Positions 1 to 11,517 of a stretch of 64,000 bases of DNA are shown here, piece by piece. Under the pieces are notes generated by a model. The model had not been told where the DNA came from. It searched no databases and saw only the letters and a list, made by a program, of their open reading frames with translations. The stretch spans positions 62,001-126,000 of the forward strand of contig JAOWBW010001823.1 in the NCBI GenBank assembly GCA_026119855.1, in the 5' to 3' direction. How positions within the stretch are numbered: position 1 is the stretch's first letter; each line of letters starts with the position of its first letter. Origin of the DNA: Campanula takesimana (lineage: Eukaryota > Streptophyta > Magnoliopsida > Asterales > Campanulaceae). Both the position numbers and the translations under genes were made by a program.

Positions 1-1353
1 CCCTCTTGCATCTGCTATCTGAAGTATTGTGAGTGCATGATTAGACCCTCTTTGGTTTGTGATGCCCAGGTAAGGCATGTGTTTAACTCTCCACGTGTTG
101 GTGGGTCACACATGAGGTGGAGGCTGGAGCGCTAAGGCTTGATACTGAAGTATTGTGTCAGTGAGTGCTTGCAACCTAGTTGGTTTTCCACATGTGAACG
201 GGCCACATGTTGGGAGGGAGGGGGGGTTAAGGTTGATATACATAGTTGAGTCCCATTCTAAAATTAGCTTTAAGATGAGTTGGTAACTTCACACTTCTCT
301 ATCAATATATACGTACTTTTTGGGCCTACACATACAGAGTGATTATCATAGATGTTTTGCATGGAATGGCGATATGCCAATCATATCCCTATTTAGTAAG
401 TACAAGCAAAAGTGACTAAAATTCTTTCGTGTTACGTGAGAGAAAAGGATGTTTTCTTCTTGCAGCATCTCAAATTAAATTCGACAACAAAACCAATAGT
501 TTGTTCATATGATTAACAAATTGGACCATGATATATTACTCGCTGCAGTGTATGCCGCTTCAAATCATAAATGTAATCTGCGGGACCCGTACAGGAATGC
601 AATGTGAATCATCCCCGAATCTTGTGATTCCATCAATATCCAATCAACTTGGAAAATACCTACTTCACTTAATTGTAAGATTTTGTGCAAGTGAAATGTT
701 GTTGACTATATTAGGATTGCTCTTACCTTTACTTGAGTTGCTTATAATAATAAAAAAAAAAAAAAAAAATCTTAGAACCAAATAGGACATAAACTTAAGG
801 CATCGTTAAGAAAAGTAAACATGATCATTCTACAAATCTAGTTTGCCTCTTATTAGTTAAAAGGTCCAACTCATACGTGTTTAAAGGGGTGATGGGTTAC
901 AATCTGAAATATTAATTCTCGCCAAACTTTATTAAAAGGATTTTTGAGTTGGAACAAAGCTCTACATATTGAAGTCACGATCGTTAAGGCAAAAACCAGC
1001 GGTCGTAATCAGGATTTAATTAAAAGAAATTTGGACAAGAAACAAATCTAAATTCAAACGTGTGTTTTTGCCAAAGCCCAATTTCATACTTGGTTTACAC
1101 TCTTTTGGATTCATCAAAATACATGGTACAGGGCTAATACCCACTTTGGATATTTTTAACAAAATTTGATTCTAAAACATTTGGTACAGGTACAGACACC
1201 AAAAACAATAGCCAGGCAAGAATTTTTTCACTCAACTCATTCATACAATACAAGAGAAACGGGTGTGAACGGGCACAGAATATATACAAATATTATCTTC
1301 AGCGAAACATGATGGATAATTAAGAAAGAAAATGAATAGCATACATGTCTTAC
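1..1353. other. Left flank: presumed intron 4 of the MO25-like gene
   Basis: I find no convincing exon here. Because exon 4 of the MO25-like gene ends at a good donor (reading leftward), this stretch is probably intron sequence leading to exons outside the window. Positions 1-330 have the look of a dispersed repeat, but I cannot name a family. There is a poly-A run near 752-770. Confidence 0.4.
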
Positions 1354-3853
1354 TTTGCAAGTGTGGGGAATTTGATGCATTCCCTCAGCATATTTCCACA
1401 ATTCAAGGCTATCTCCTTGTTGTCATAGCTGTTTGAAGTGCATGGAACAATAATTCAGTATGGTAAGACAATATACCAATAAATTACACTAACAATTGCA
1501 AGAAATTCAGCTTTTACACACACACAGGCATGGAGATGTAGTCATGTACACGAAGAAAACAGAGTATGATCATTAGGGTACATGATTATATCCACGCAAG
1601 TTTCTTTTTTTCTTTTTCATGTGCACATGTGTGAAACTGCATCAAAGAGAAGTAGCCAAGGGCGCAAATGCAAGAATATACATATGCTGCTCCCTCATTC
1701 AGTATTTAGAATCTACTCTTCCTTCACGTACAAAAGGAAACATTTGTTTTCGTAAGAAGATTAAGTACAATGAATTGAAACATAATAATATTGAGGAGGA
1801 AACATGGATGAACATACCACACAACAAGGAAGTCTAGCAACTCTGAATGATCCTCCATGTACTTCACACAGCAATGACTTGAGCCAACCTTTTGCTTCAG
1901 CAATATGGTCCAACAGTGGACTAAATCTTTTCTTGCCTATGTCCAAAGTTTAATATCATTGTATGAAAGAACGTTAATAATAATAAATACATGAAAGAAT
2001 ATTGTGAATTCTGATGATGGCTTACCTCCCATCCTAGTATAGGTAACTTATGAAAGAAAAGAGCAAGAACATCCTCTTTACAGATTTCGAGTGTTAATTG
2101 TGATACTTGATCCATGTTTGGTTCAACCTCCCCATCTCCCGAAAGCATAACTCTCATGGTCACAAAATTCTTCTCAACTTCTTCCAAAGCCTGCACCAAA
2201 ACAGCATCTTTGTATTTGCATAATAGCGAGAAGAAATAGATTGGCATGTTGAACATGATAACTCTAAGGAATTAAAGCATCAGCCACGAATTCAAAGTCC
2301 AGATTTGGAGAATCCAGATGGCTTATGATACTGACCACAAGCACAAAACTAGCTTTGGATTAATAGCTATACATTTTTTGGTTCCACAAGTTGGAGTAGT
2401 AGCTATACTTTCTGCCACAACTGACAACATTAAGCTAAGAAGAACTCCAGACGTACTAAATTACTATAATTTTCTCTCCCTAAAGATATACTTGCAGGAA
2501 TGCTACAATAAATAATACCAATTTCACGGGATCTCTTTACTGAAGCAGGTTCCAAATTTCAAATCACGGATCAGTTCATACTCAATCTAACACTGCAAGC
2601 ATTTTCAAGCCTGAAGGAGCAGCATTTCAGGTTCCTGACTGAGGTATTAAGAATTTAATTCCGAAAATGATTACAAGGGTACAAGATGAAACTTGGCATG
2701 ACTCATTGATGCTCAATCTCTCTAGGATAAACAGATGTCAAGTGGAGGGTAGATGGCAATGTAGGAAATGTATGCTGATTGCGAACAGATCTTTGAATCT
2801 GGACTCTTTTAAGTGGAACTTTTAAAATAGAGCAAGTGGACTCCCTTATCGGAACAGATGGTGTTAACTTTATGCATATTCCTGTGATTGGGAATAAACC
2901 TTGACTGCTAGCTCTTGATCATGTTCTAATTCTCCAAATTGTTCAAGTTCGAGTCTCGACAGAAGCATGTGTAATAAATAACGGCAATTGATGCTTCCGC
3001 TATTGTGCAATCACTTCTTATCATTATTAATGAACAAATAAAAATGCATACTCCCTCCATCCCAAACTATATGTCCACCTTTCCTTTTTAGTCCGTCCTA
3101 GAGTATATGTCCACTTCCTAAAATGACAAAGAATATTTACTATTCATCACACTCATTCTCTCTCATACTTTACTTTTATACTCACAACACCAATCAAGTT
3201 ACTATTCCCTCTCACTCATTCTCTCTCCTACTTTACTTTTATACGCACAACACCAATTAAGTTACTATTCCCTCTCACTCATTCTCTCTGCTACTTTACT
3301 TTTATACTCACAACACTTACTATCACTTCCACCATTTCTTAATCTACGTGTAAATGGGAGGGTGGACATATACTCTGCGACGGACGGAGTAACTTATAGC
3401 TACCATACATGATAATAACATCATAATCATATGCAAGCACAAGTACAATGACATGATCAATCAATCAAAACAGCTGAAATTATAATCAAAACATATTCCA
3501 CACAAAAAGACCAAATGAATTGAACATAAATTAATAATAATAACAAAATGCATTCCATGAGTAATTGTCAACTAAATCATGTGACAATAATTGCACCACA
3601 TTACCATAAATTTCAGAAATTGCGGTTACTTTCAATCACGAATTCTCAAAATTAAACTTAATTACCTAACTATATCTTCTAAAATATAAAAAAAAACTAA
3701 ATAAAAAAATAGAGAGGAAATGAAATGAACCTTTTCAAGGGCTTTAACCTCGACAACAGTTTTTGTATCGAGAGCCATGAGACTATCCTTGATCGCTCTC
3801 GCGAGTTCTTGCGGGGTTTTAGGCCTTAATGCCTTGAAAAACGAGAACGACAT
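1354..3853 (-). CDS. MO25/CAB39-like protein, 5' part (4 exons, runs off window)
   Basis: Mo25 proteins are armadillo-like helical scaffolds. In animals they hold STRAD with the LKB1 kinase; plant homologues work with germinal-centre-type (Ste20/Hippo-like) kinases in cell growth and division. Four minus-strand exons join in frame: 3731-3853 (41 codons, starts MSFSFFKALRPKTPQE), 2026-2190 (55 codons, contains GDGEVEPNMD and HKLPILGWE), 1818-1936 (ARKDLVHCW...LLDFLVV) and 1354-1428 (YDNKEIALNCGNMLRECIKF). Each has AG acceptor and GT donor signals and the phases agree. About 160 of the roughly 340 residues usual for the family are visible; later exons must lie left of the window, or the gene is truncated. 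It is divergent from the F-box array. I see no stop or frameshift in the four exons. Confidence 0.9.
3051..3389. mobile_element. Stowaway-type MITE in intron 1 of the MO25-like gene
   Basis: The ends are CTCCCTCC...GGACGGAG, flanked by TA on both sides (3049-3050 and 3390-3391), the Tc1/mariner Stowaway signature. The outer arms are complementary (ATATGTCCACC near the left end, GGTGGACATATAC near the right). Between about 3150 and 3320 a 63-bp unit beginning ACTCATTCTCTCT is repeated about 2.6 times. There is no coding capacity. Confidence 0.85.
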
Positions 3854-3899
3854 TATCTCCGGCGACCTTCAATCGATCAATCAATCGACTGATTGTTCC

Positions 3900-3941
<42 letters not shown>

Positions 3942-3960
3942 TGAACGAAATTCTGATGAT
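3854..3960 (-). other. 5' UTR region of the MO25-like gene with a CT/CA microsatellite
   Basis: Just upstream of the ATG at 3853, positions 3899-3942 are a compound (CT)n(CA)n tract, which reads (TG)n(AG)n in the transcript sense. Pyrimidine/purine microsatellites in 5' UTRs are common in plants. The transcription start is not determined. Confidence 0.5.
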
Positions 3961-4199
3961 ACCTCCGAATCCTTATTCTTCGAGAGTGGGAAATCAACTG
4001 GTCATATATAACTGTTCAAAATCAATCTCGGACCGGAATGAACATATGAGAAATTAATGATTTCTTTTTTCTTTTTTGATTAATTTGGAGATAAAGCATG
4101 GCAGCTGTAATTGTTTCTACTTATAAAAATAAATCCAAGAATGATTAGATTACCTAGACCCCCTCATGTTTTCTCTTATTGCAGAAATATTTCCTCCAA

Positions 4200-4638
4200 A
4201 GGGCTATAAACGAGCCGAGTCGAGCTCGAGCTCGTTTAAAATTTATCGAGCTTTTATCGAGCTCGAGCTTTTATCGAGCTCGAGCCCACTTGCTTGTTCG
4301 AGCTCGAGTCGAATCGAGCTCGCGAACAACTCGAGTCGATATCGAACTCGAGTTTTAACGAGCCGAGCTCGAGCTTAGACATTTTCTTTAAGAAAAATAT
4401 GGTCTTATCGAGCCAAATTCGAGCTTATCGAGCCGAGTTCGAGCCGTTCGAAAACAAAAATTCAATTTTAATAAGCTTATCGAGTCGAACTCGAGCTTTT
4501 AACGAGCTAAACGAGCCGAACACGGTCGGATCGATAACAAAAACGAGCTTGACAATCGGTTCGAGCTCGCCTCGAGCTCACTCGAGCTCGAGCTTTCACG
4601 AGCCGAGCTCGAGCCAGCTCGGTTCGTATAACAGCCCT
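4200..4638. mobile_element. GAGCTCG-rich inverted-repeat element (non-autonomous)
   Basis: It begins AGGGCTATAAACGAGCCGAG and ends with the near-complement CTCGGTTCGTATAACAGCCCT, giving terminal inverted repeats of about 20 bp. The interior is dominated by overlapping GAGCTCGAG and CGAGCCGAG motifs on both strands. Long open frames here are artefacts of the repeat. I could not find a clean target duplication, so the superfamily is open (hAT-like is one possibility). Confidence 0.6.
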
Positions 4639-5599
4639 ACTCCTACTCTATAAAAACAAACAACTCATCTGACACCCCTTTTTACAAAATTTTGACGGTT
4701 GGCATACTACAAGTGATATAATGGTTATAAGTTATTAGTTCTAACATCACATGTACATCGATTCATGTGATCCTTGATTTACTTGGAAACTAAATTGAGA
4801 GAAAAAGAAAATTATATCGATTTTTGTACGTAATTTGGTCGTTTCTGAAAATAAATCATGTTGACCATCTAAACATCAAGATTCTCTTGCAAGAGTGATA
4901 CGATGACAAAAGAAAATTGCAGATCGTGTATACGTTTATAGTCACCAAACAATGAACTAACTCAATAATCGATAGGTAGCATTATTACTTTCAACATATA
5001 TGGGCATAATTTGACTACTTTTTATATTATGCATTATATACGATAATTTAACGTATAAGCATTTGATACATAATCACATTTTTTATATATCAGTGAAATT
5101 GAAGTAACAGATAGATAAACGGATAAACGCATATGTTATTTCAACTGGTAGCTATATTTGCTTGTTGTACAAACTATTTTGCGTAGATACTACACACGAT
5201 ATTTAACTCAAATACACGACTTTAATACATCAATGATCCTGAAAATTGTGATTTATAAACACAAATGTTACTCATAATATGTTACATGTGCTTGTTTTAC
5301 AAATTATGAGTCAAATTGTGTACTTGTAACGAGTATTAATGGGTCGAATTCCATACTTACAAAATAATTATCATGAGTTCGACTTTTATAAGGAATTAAA
5401 AGGGAAATGTTACGATCTTAAATCTTGTAAATGGGATGCATGTGTAATGATTTTGAACCATATAAGTCGGACCTCCCTACTTAAACCATTGATTTATCGC
5501 GCGATCTGACAGCGCTAATTTTAGTACTAATCCCTTCATATCTCTCTCTCTAATTAGAACTGTGTGCGAGAGAGAGTGAGTGCTAGAATTTTGATATCT
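4639..5599. other. Spacer and relic upstream region of unit 1
   Basis: 4639-4787 shows nothing recognisable. From 4788 to 5599 the sequence resembles the real promoter region at about 5930-7500, sharing for example stretches around ATAATTTAAC, ACGTATAAGCAT and the CT-rich leader with GAACTGTGTGCGAG. It therefore looks like an old duplicate of the gene's own 5' flank. Confidence 0.6.
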
Positions 5600-5812
5600 A
5601 TGAGACGACGAATCTAGTAGATTGGATTATATTGAGCGACAAGATTCTCAAGATTTTTTGGCACCTGGATCCCAGGTCCAGTAGTGGTGCATGCTCCCTT
5701 TTCTGCATGCAATGGCATCGCCTCGAGCGACTCAGTTGTGACACAATCCAAATCGGTCCATCCAACTACCCCAACGTTCTTGTGAAGCTGCTTATTAGAT
5801 GATGTCATGAGC
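5600..5812 (+). pseudogene. Decayed duplicate of F-box exon 1 (unit 1)
   Basis: ATGAGACGACGAATCTAG at 5600 parallels the real start ATGAGACGTCGACGG at 7510 but hits a stop at the sixth codon. The alignment by eye continues along exon 1 through shared landmarks (TTTTTTGGCACCTGGAT, GGTGCATGC, GGCATCGCCTCGAGCG, TTGTGAAGCTGCTT). Many differences are C-to-T or G-to-A at former CpG sites, as expected of methylated, non-functional DNA. No exon 2 follows, so only the promoter and exon 1 were duplicated or survive. Confidence 0.8.
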
Positions 5813-6426
5813 GAACTGGTCAAAGAAAAAAAAGTGAATATTTGATTCTTTGTCGCTGTAGTCTTACATCAATGAAGGGCCCTAGGAGCATGTCCCCCCT
5901 TATTTGGTATATTTTATATGTCCATTTAAGTAAATGAATCATGTTACGAACCAAACATCAAGTTTGCACAATTAATATGATGAATAAAAAAAACTGCAGA
6001 TTTTGTGTACGTTCAGTCACTAAATAATGAACTTACTGAATACCAGATATATAAAATTATTCATTTCAACGTACATGCGCATAATTTAACTATTATGCAT
6101 GTAATACGATAATTTTACGTATAAGCATTAAGTGCGTAAACATAATCTTGAAATATCAATGAAAATGACGTAGTGAATCCATAAATTGATCAACACAAAT
6201 GTTTCTTCTATAAGTAGCTATATTTGATTGTTGCACAAATTATATATTATATTTGCATAGTAGTAACACATATAATATATTTAATACAAATCCATGATCT
6301 AACCTGAAAGTAAGTTACAAAACTTATGGATTCATAAACAAAAATGTTACTTTTACTATTATGTGTTTATTTGCTTGCTTTACAAACCATTGAATCAAAT
6401 TGTTTACTTTGTAATGAGTAGAAACG

Positions 6427-6640
6427 CTCTGTCCGAGACTAACGTTCTTACTTTCCGTTTGTTTCAGACTAAGGTTTTTAGTTGCTTTATTACCTAAAAT
6501 GGACGATGGGACACACTTATCATTCTCACAACAAAAACTCTCTACCCATTTTATCCCTCCTACTTTTTCTTACTTACTTTTACATACTCACAACATTTAC
6601 TTTTTCTTAAACCTTAGTCCGGGACGGATAAAGTAATAAA
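6427..6640. mobile_element. Stowaway-like MITE in copy-1 promoter (degenerate ends)
   Basis: It starts near CTCTGTCCGAGACTAA and ends near TTAGTCCGGGACGGATAAAG, with complementary arms. At the matching place in units 2 and 3 (about 28418 and 46675) the sequence runs GAGTAGTAACGGG without it. The exact borders are uncertain. Confidence 0.6.
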
Positions 6641-6767
6641 AAATAATTATCTGAAATTTGACTAAGACCGATTTACACCTATAAAATTATTTAGTACTAT
6701 ATCCATAAGCATGTTGAAAATGTTAATGATACAATCGTGTGAAATAATATTACAACTAAAACGTATA

Positions 6768-7002
6768 CTCTTTCTGTCTTATTTTAAGAGTAAAAAAAAT
6801 TCTAAAAGGGAGTCCCATTTTAATAGTCAAAATCTTAAAATGGAAAGTGAGTTCTACATGTCATACTCATAACAATTATCTACTAACTCTTCTATATCCC
6901 ACTTTCTCTCTCATACCCAACTATCAACACTCACAACACATCACATTTTCCTTAATTCTTAAGCTCACTCATTTTTTGACTTTTAAGATAAAACGGATGG
7001 AG
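6768..7002. mobile_element. Stowaway-type MITE in copy-1 promoter
   Basis: The ends are CTCTTTCTGTCTTATTTTAA and AGATAAAACGGATGGAG, flanked by TA (6766-6767, 7003-7004). Units 2 and 3 show the uninterrupted site AAAAGGTATATTGCAC. The element is non-coding. Confidence 0.8.
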
Positions 7003-7045
7003 TAATGCAGGACTACTAAATAATTTCGTGGATATTCAACTATTA

Positions 7046-7285
7046 CTCCCTCCGTCCCAATTTACCCAATTTAAAGTTCTTAGTTTGATTTTGCACGGAG
7101 ATTAAGAAAAAGTAAATGTTGTGAGTATGAAAAGTAAGTGGGAGAGAGAAAGTGGGTAGGGAGTTTTTGTTGTGAGAATGGCAAGTGGGTCCCACTTTTC
7201 ATTTTAGGTAATAAAGCAAAGTAAGAACCTTAATTTGGGACAAACTAAAAAAGAATGTAAGAACCTTAAAGCGGGACAGAGGGAG
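7046..7285. mobile_element. Stowaway-type MITE 225 bp upstream of copy-1 ATG
   Basis: The ends are CTCCCTCCGTCCCAA and GGGACAGAGGGAG with TA on both sides. Units 2 and 3 preserve the exact empty site (AACTATTACAAAG, a single TA). This is the MITE nearest the copy-1 start and may affect its promoter. Confidence 0.9.
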
Positions 7286-7319
7286 TACAAAGATTTGAGT
7301 ACAAAGTAACGATCCTCAA

Positions 7320-7509
7320 AATTTGTCAAGGGGGTGCAAGTGTAATAATTTCCCCAAACAAATAAAAAGCCGGACAACCTCCAACTTTAACCGCCGATTC
7401 ACGCAATCCGACAATGCTACTTCTACTCTTCCTTCCAGTACTAATACACTCTCTCTCTCTCTCTAGAACTGTGTGCGAGCGAGTGTGTGTGCTCAAAGAT
7501 TTGATATCT
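7320..7509 (+). promoter_or_regulatory. Proximal promoter and leader of F-box copy 1
   Basis: An A/T-rich TATA-like stretch (AAACAAATAAAAAG near 7356) is followed by a CT-rich leader and GAACTGTGTGCGAG. In copies 2 and 3 the same place reads CCAACCAATAAAATG, so the core differs between copies. An in-frame upstream ATG at 7414 could extend the protein by 32 residues, but the family start at 7510 is preferred. The transcription start is unknown. Confidence 0.45.
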
Positions 7510-7791
7510 ATGAGACGTCGACGGCGTGACCGAGTAAATTTGAGTCTACCGGACGAGCTAATCATCGAGATTTTCCGGCACCTCGATAATTCCAAGTCCA
7601 GCCGCGATGCATGCGCCCTCGTCTGCAAGCGGTGGCACCGCCTCGAGCGGCTCAGCCGCGAAACCATCCGAATCGGCGCATCCGACTACCCAGACACGCT
7701 TGTGAAGCTGCTCGCTGGACTTTTCGTCAATGTCAGGGACGTCTATATCAATGAGCGTATGTCCAAGGACATCCCCTCTGAATCTGAATTG

Positions 7792-8603
7792 GTAAAATTC
7801 TGTGTCTGCATGTCCCTTTATATCACTGAATCTAACTCCAATTTAGTTAGATAGAATTTATTTGCTGTTTCATTTCCAAAAACTGTGATTGAATTTGAAA
7901 TTGAAACACTAATCAGATCAATCAGTATGGTGCTTTTTCATCAACTCAAAAACAACGAAAGAAAGACTTGAAATAAAATTCATTCTGATTTGTTATTTGA
8001 ATTTGCGGGTTTTAACTTGGTAGGTGTTTAATTCTCCATTTTATAGAGTACATTTGCTTCTATTATAGTAAATAACAGAAGGTGGTGGTTGTTTTCATCC
8101 TTTAGAAAGTGTACTAAGAGTATGTTTAAATTCCACGGGAAAGCCTCTAGTCATTCAATCCGGTTTTCTCTTATCCATAATCCGGCTTTCTCTCATCAAT
8201 CCGATTTTCTCTCATCAATAGTATCTACAATGCAGTAAATTAGTTATTCATGCTTATAATAGTAAGTAATCAAGAAAGGGAACTGAAGAAGTAAATAAAT
8301 TCGAGTCCAGAAGGATTCTGAAATCCTAGATTTAATGGAACGAGGATCGGTGTTATATCAAACACTTGATGAGTGAGCGGCACACTGTCTCCTTTAGGAT
8401 GGGGTGTTTTAATACTTGGATATGGTATCGTAGTGCAAATACTGTTATTTAATTGTGATTTTGTAGGCTAATTGCTTCAATTATGAATATAGCACACTCA
8501 TTTTCAAATCTGTGGTTGATCAATCTGATAAGCTTTTAGGCTCAGGTTTGAAATATTTTCCTTTTTTTGTTGCTATCCGTAATATTTTCTTACCGTTATG
8601 CAG
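7792..8603 (+). other. Intron 1 of copy 1 (identical in copies 2 and 3)
   Basis: Between GTAAAATTC and TTATGCAG. It contains a short run of related CCGGTTTTCTC / CCGGCTTTCTC / CCGATTTTCTC motifs at 8159-8217. No genes seen. The copies in units 2 (29280-30091) and 3 (47534-48345) look the same, so this stretch is very similar across all three genes. Confidence 0.6.
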
Positions 8604-9769
8604 GGAAGAAGACGTAGTGCTTATAATCAATCCTGGATGCAGCTTCGCAACATGGCAGATAAAAATGAGACGGATTGTCTATCAGATGCCGGTTTGGCCG
8701 CGGTTGTGGATGGATTTCCTAAGCTTGAGAAACTGAGCCTATTATGGTGCTATAATGTAACAAATAAAGGTCTAGAATATGTCGCCGAAAGATGTAGATC
8801 CTTAAAATCGTTAGAATTACAGGTGCAGTTCTGATTTCAAACTTGTTATTTTGTTGCTGATTACATACAAATGGAAAATATCTTTGCCTCTTTTAAGCGG
8901 ATTCCCGGTATGGACAATAAAAATCTTACCTAAGGAAAACTCTGTCTACTGACCTTTCAAAAGGAAATACCAGTAAACAGCCTTTTGTGTCAAAAAATCT
9001 CAATCTAATTTTGGCTCCTTAACACCAGGTAAAGTATTATGGTTGATCTTGATTTTTTTTAAAATCTTCCTTTTGTTGGTTTGTTTTTGTTTTTCACATT
9101 GATATGAAACATATTTCTACAGGTTGTTCTCTATTGCCATATACATATACTTTCTCTTTCCATACCGGATTGACACGCTCATACGTGTTATTAGGACTTT
9201 GATGACAGAACTGAGATCAGGGGAATACAATACATTTATATAGTCACCGAACATGTTGAAATTTGAGTAGTTGTAAAGAAAATAATCTGATCTCTGACTA
9301 AAATTTGATTATTCACTCTTTCTTAAAGGGTTGGTCTGACGACTTTGGTCTGGATGCATTTGCGGGTGCTGTGTGCAACTTGAAGTCCTGAATTTGCGGT
9401 TTTGTGATGGTTTGGATGACACTGTATTGCTCGACATAGCCCTCGGCTGTGGTACAACTCTGAAATCATTGAGTGTTGCCGCCTGTGTCAATATAACTGA
9501 TTTAGCATTAGAATATGTGGGATCTTATTGCAAATCTCTTGAGAGTTTGACATTATACTCGGAATCCATCCATGATAAAGGTGTGCTTGATGTGGTCAAA
9601 GGATGTCCTTTATTGAAGGCTCTAGATCTGAAATGCGTTAAAGTCACTGATCAGGCGTTGGCTGCTGTTGCCAATTTTTGTTTGTCGTTGGAGCTATTGG
9701 CTCTGCGCAGTTTACAGAGATTTACTGACCAGTGGGTATTCTTTCCTTGACCTTTTCCTTTCTGATTGA

Positions 9770-9792
9770 ATACTCTCTCTCTCTCTCTCTCT
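9770..9792. repeat. (CT)n microsatellite, intron 3 copy 1
   Basis: About 22 bp of CT repeat just after exon 3. The same locus is about 42 bp in copy 2 (31260-31301) and about 43 bp in copy 3 (49514-49556). Confidence 0.9.
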
Positions 9793-9881
9793 TACTGAAT
9801 GGTATAAATGAATTCATCTATGTTGCTTATTTTATTAAATAACAATGAGGGTGGAGTGGGGGATTAGGACCACTAGGTTTC

Positions 9882-9884
<3 letters not shown>

Positions 9885-9913
<29 letters not shown>
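9885..9913. repeat. (GA)n microsatellite, intron 3 copy 1
   Basis: About 29 bp. It lies about 95 bp after the (CT)n tract, so the two could pair in the pre-mRNA. The corresponding tracts are 31393-31419 in copy 2 and 49649-49665 in copy 3, where it is clearly shorter. Confidence 0.85.
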
Positions 9914-9918
<5 letters not shown>

Positions 9919-11517
9919 GGAGGAAAGCGATGGAATTGGGGGGGTGTTTAGAAGGGGCATGGATATTATTGGGAAAGGGGATGGAAATGAGAAATAGTTA
10001 AATTAAAGGGGTTGAAAAAGTAAATTTAAAAGATGCTCGTTACATTTTTGGTCTATTTTGTATGCCTTCCTCAAGTGTCATCCATTTTTTATTTGGAATT
10101 AAACAAATTGTGAACATGGTGTACTAAATTGCAAAAAATGAAACTTTAGGTCCTACATTAAAACTTCATGTGAACTTAGTGGTGGTAAAGTGTGATTTCC
10201 CCGATTTTGGATATTAATGGGTTTCAGTAAGCAAGAAAGTGTTTAAGCTTGAATAAAAGTTCAATGCATCAATATTAGCCTATGCACTATGTTTTTAGCA
10301 TGTCAGGCCCTTCTGGTATAGCGTTTACATTTCGTATTTCAATTTAAATATATTAGATGAGGACATAAAATTTAGGATTTTTGGAAAAAGAAATCAGCAA
10401 ACGGAAAACAGTTGAAGAATTACAGAAGTCAAGGTTTCTTATTTTGAATTGGAAGATTGTGTCTCAGTATATCAAGAATGGAGAAGGAAGGTGACTATTT
10501 TCTGTATTTTAATTTGAAATATTTTTGGACATACAGGAGTCTTTCTGCAATTGGAAAGGGGTGTAAGCGGTTGAAGAGCCTTACGCTTAGTGATTGCTAT
10601 CACCTCACTGACAAGGGCCTGGAAGCAGTTTCAGTTGGTTGCCCCGAGCTTGCACATCTTGAAGTTAATAGGTGCCATAATATTGGAGCTTATGGACTCA
10701 AGTGTATTGGAAAATCTTGCACGTACGGTTTGTTGTTATTGGTTCATGTTTGTAGTTATTATTTTTCCATACCTTGTTCTTTCTTTCTTAACATTTTACA
10801 AATATGTGTAGCTTTCTTATTCACTACTGGTTTGAATTTTGACTGCATAAGTAACTATGCTGTGTGTGTGGAGAATCTGAATATATGACCTCCCTTTCAT
10901 CTTTTATTGGATTCAAAGGAACTCGAAAAATTAGTGCGCAAAAGGTTTGACAGGTTCTTCTTGGAATCCTTATATTTGATTGAAATTAAACGGAACAAAT
11001 CTGGAGGTCTAGTAAAACTGAAGTATCCAATTGGTTATCAGAATATGTGCATGTGAGCTTGTGAAAATAAATACTGAGATTTGGTAATTGTCGTCTATTT
11101 ACTCCTATTACATATTTGGGGGCATAACAACATTTGCAACATGCGTATAAGGCCACCATTTTCCTTATTGAGGAGTATTGGGGTTTAGGATTTTGCTTAA
11201 AATCTTGCCTGTCTTCGGGGGCTGTTTTGGGCTTGAATAAGCCATAAATCGAAAATATTTTCTTAGGTGGTTATGGGGTTCATATGAAAAACATGGAGCT
11301 ATTTAATGAAACTTTTACTAATACCTGTCATACACTTTTTATTACCCTGTAAGTGATTTAACTTGTACCCGTTGTACCCTTCTATTTAGCCTTTTAGTGA
11401 GGGCTCATAATGATGAACATGAATAAATCATAGTTTTAGATAAAGCATAAATTATTAACCATACACCATAAAAGGCGGAAGGAGGGCTCGGGAATAGAAA
11501 TCTAGGTTTATGGAATA

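Noticed and set aside
1619..1837. 72-codon plus-strand ORF over MO25 exon 3
   Set aside because: It is the antisense shadow of an exon supported by splice sites and protein continuity.
4166..4653. Ser-rich plus-strand ORFs
   Set aside because: Produced by GAGCTCG repeats of the inverted-repeat element.
5614..5823. Minus-strand ORF of 69 codons (also at 27615 and 45870)
   Set aside because: It is antisense to the decayed exon-1 relic and has no family likeness of its own.
7326..7667. Minus-strand Arg/Ser-rich ORF (also 28730-29155 and 46984-47409)
   Set aside because: Antisense shadow of exon 1 of the F-box gene; its composition comes from the CpG-rich exon.
8159..8217. CRISPR-like short repeats (CCGGTTTTCTC series)
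   Set aside because: Only three imperfect copies inside a plant intron; CRISPR arrays are not expected in this genome.
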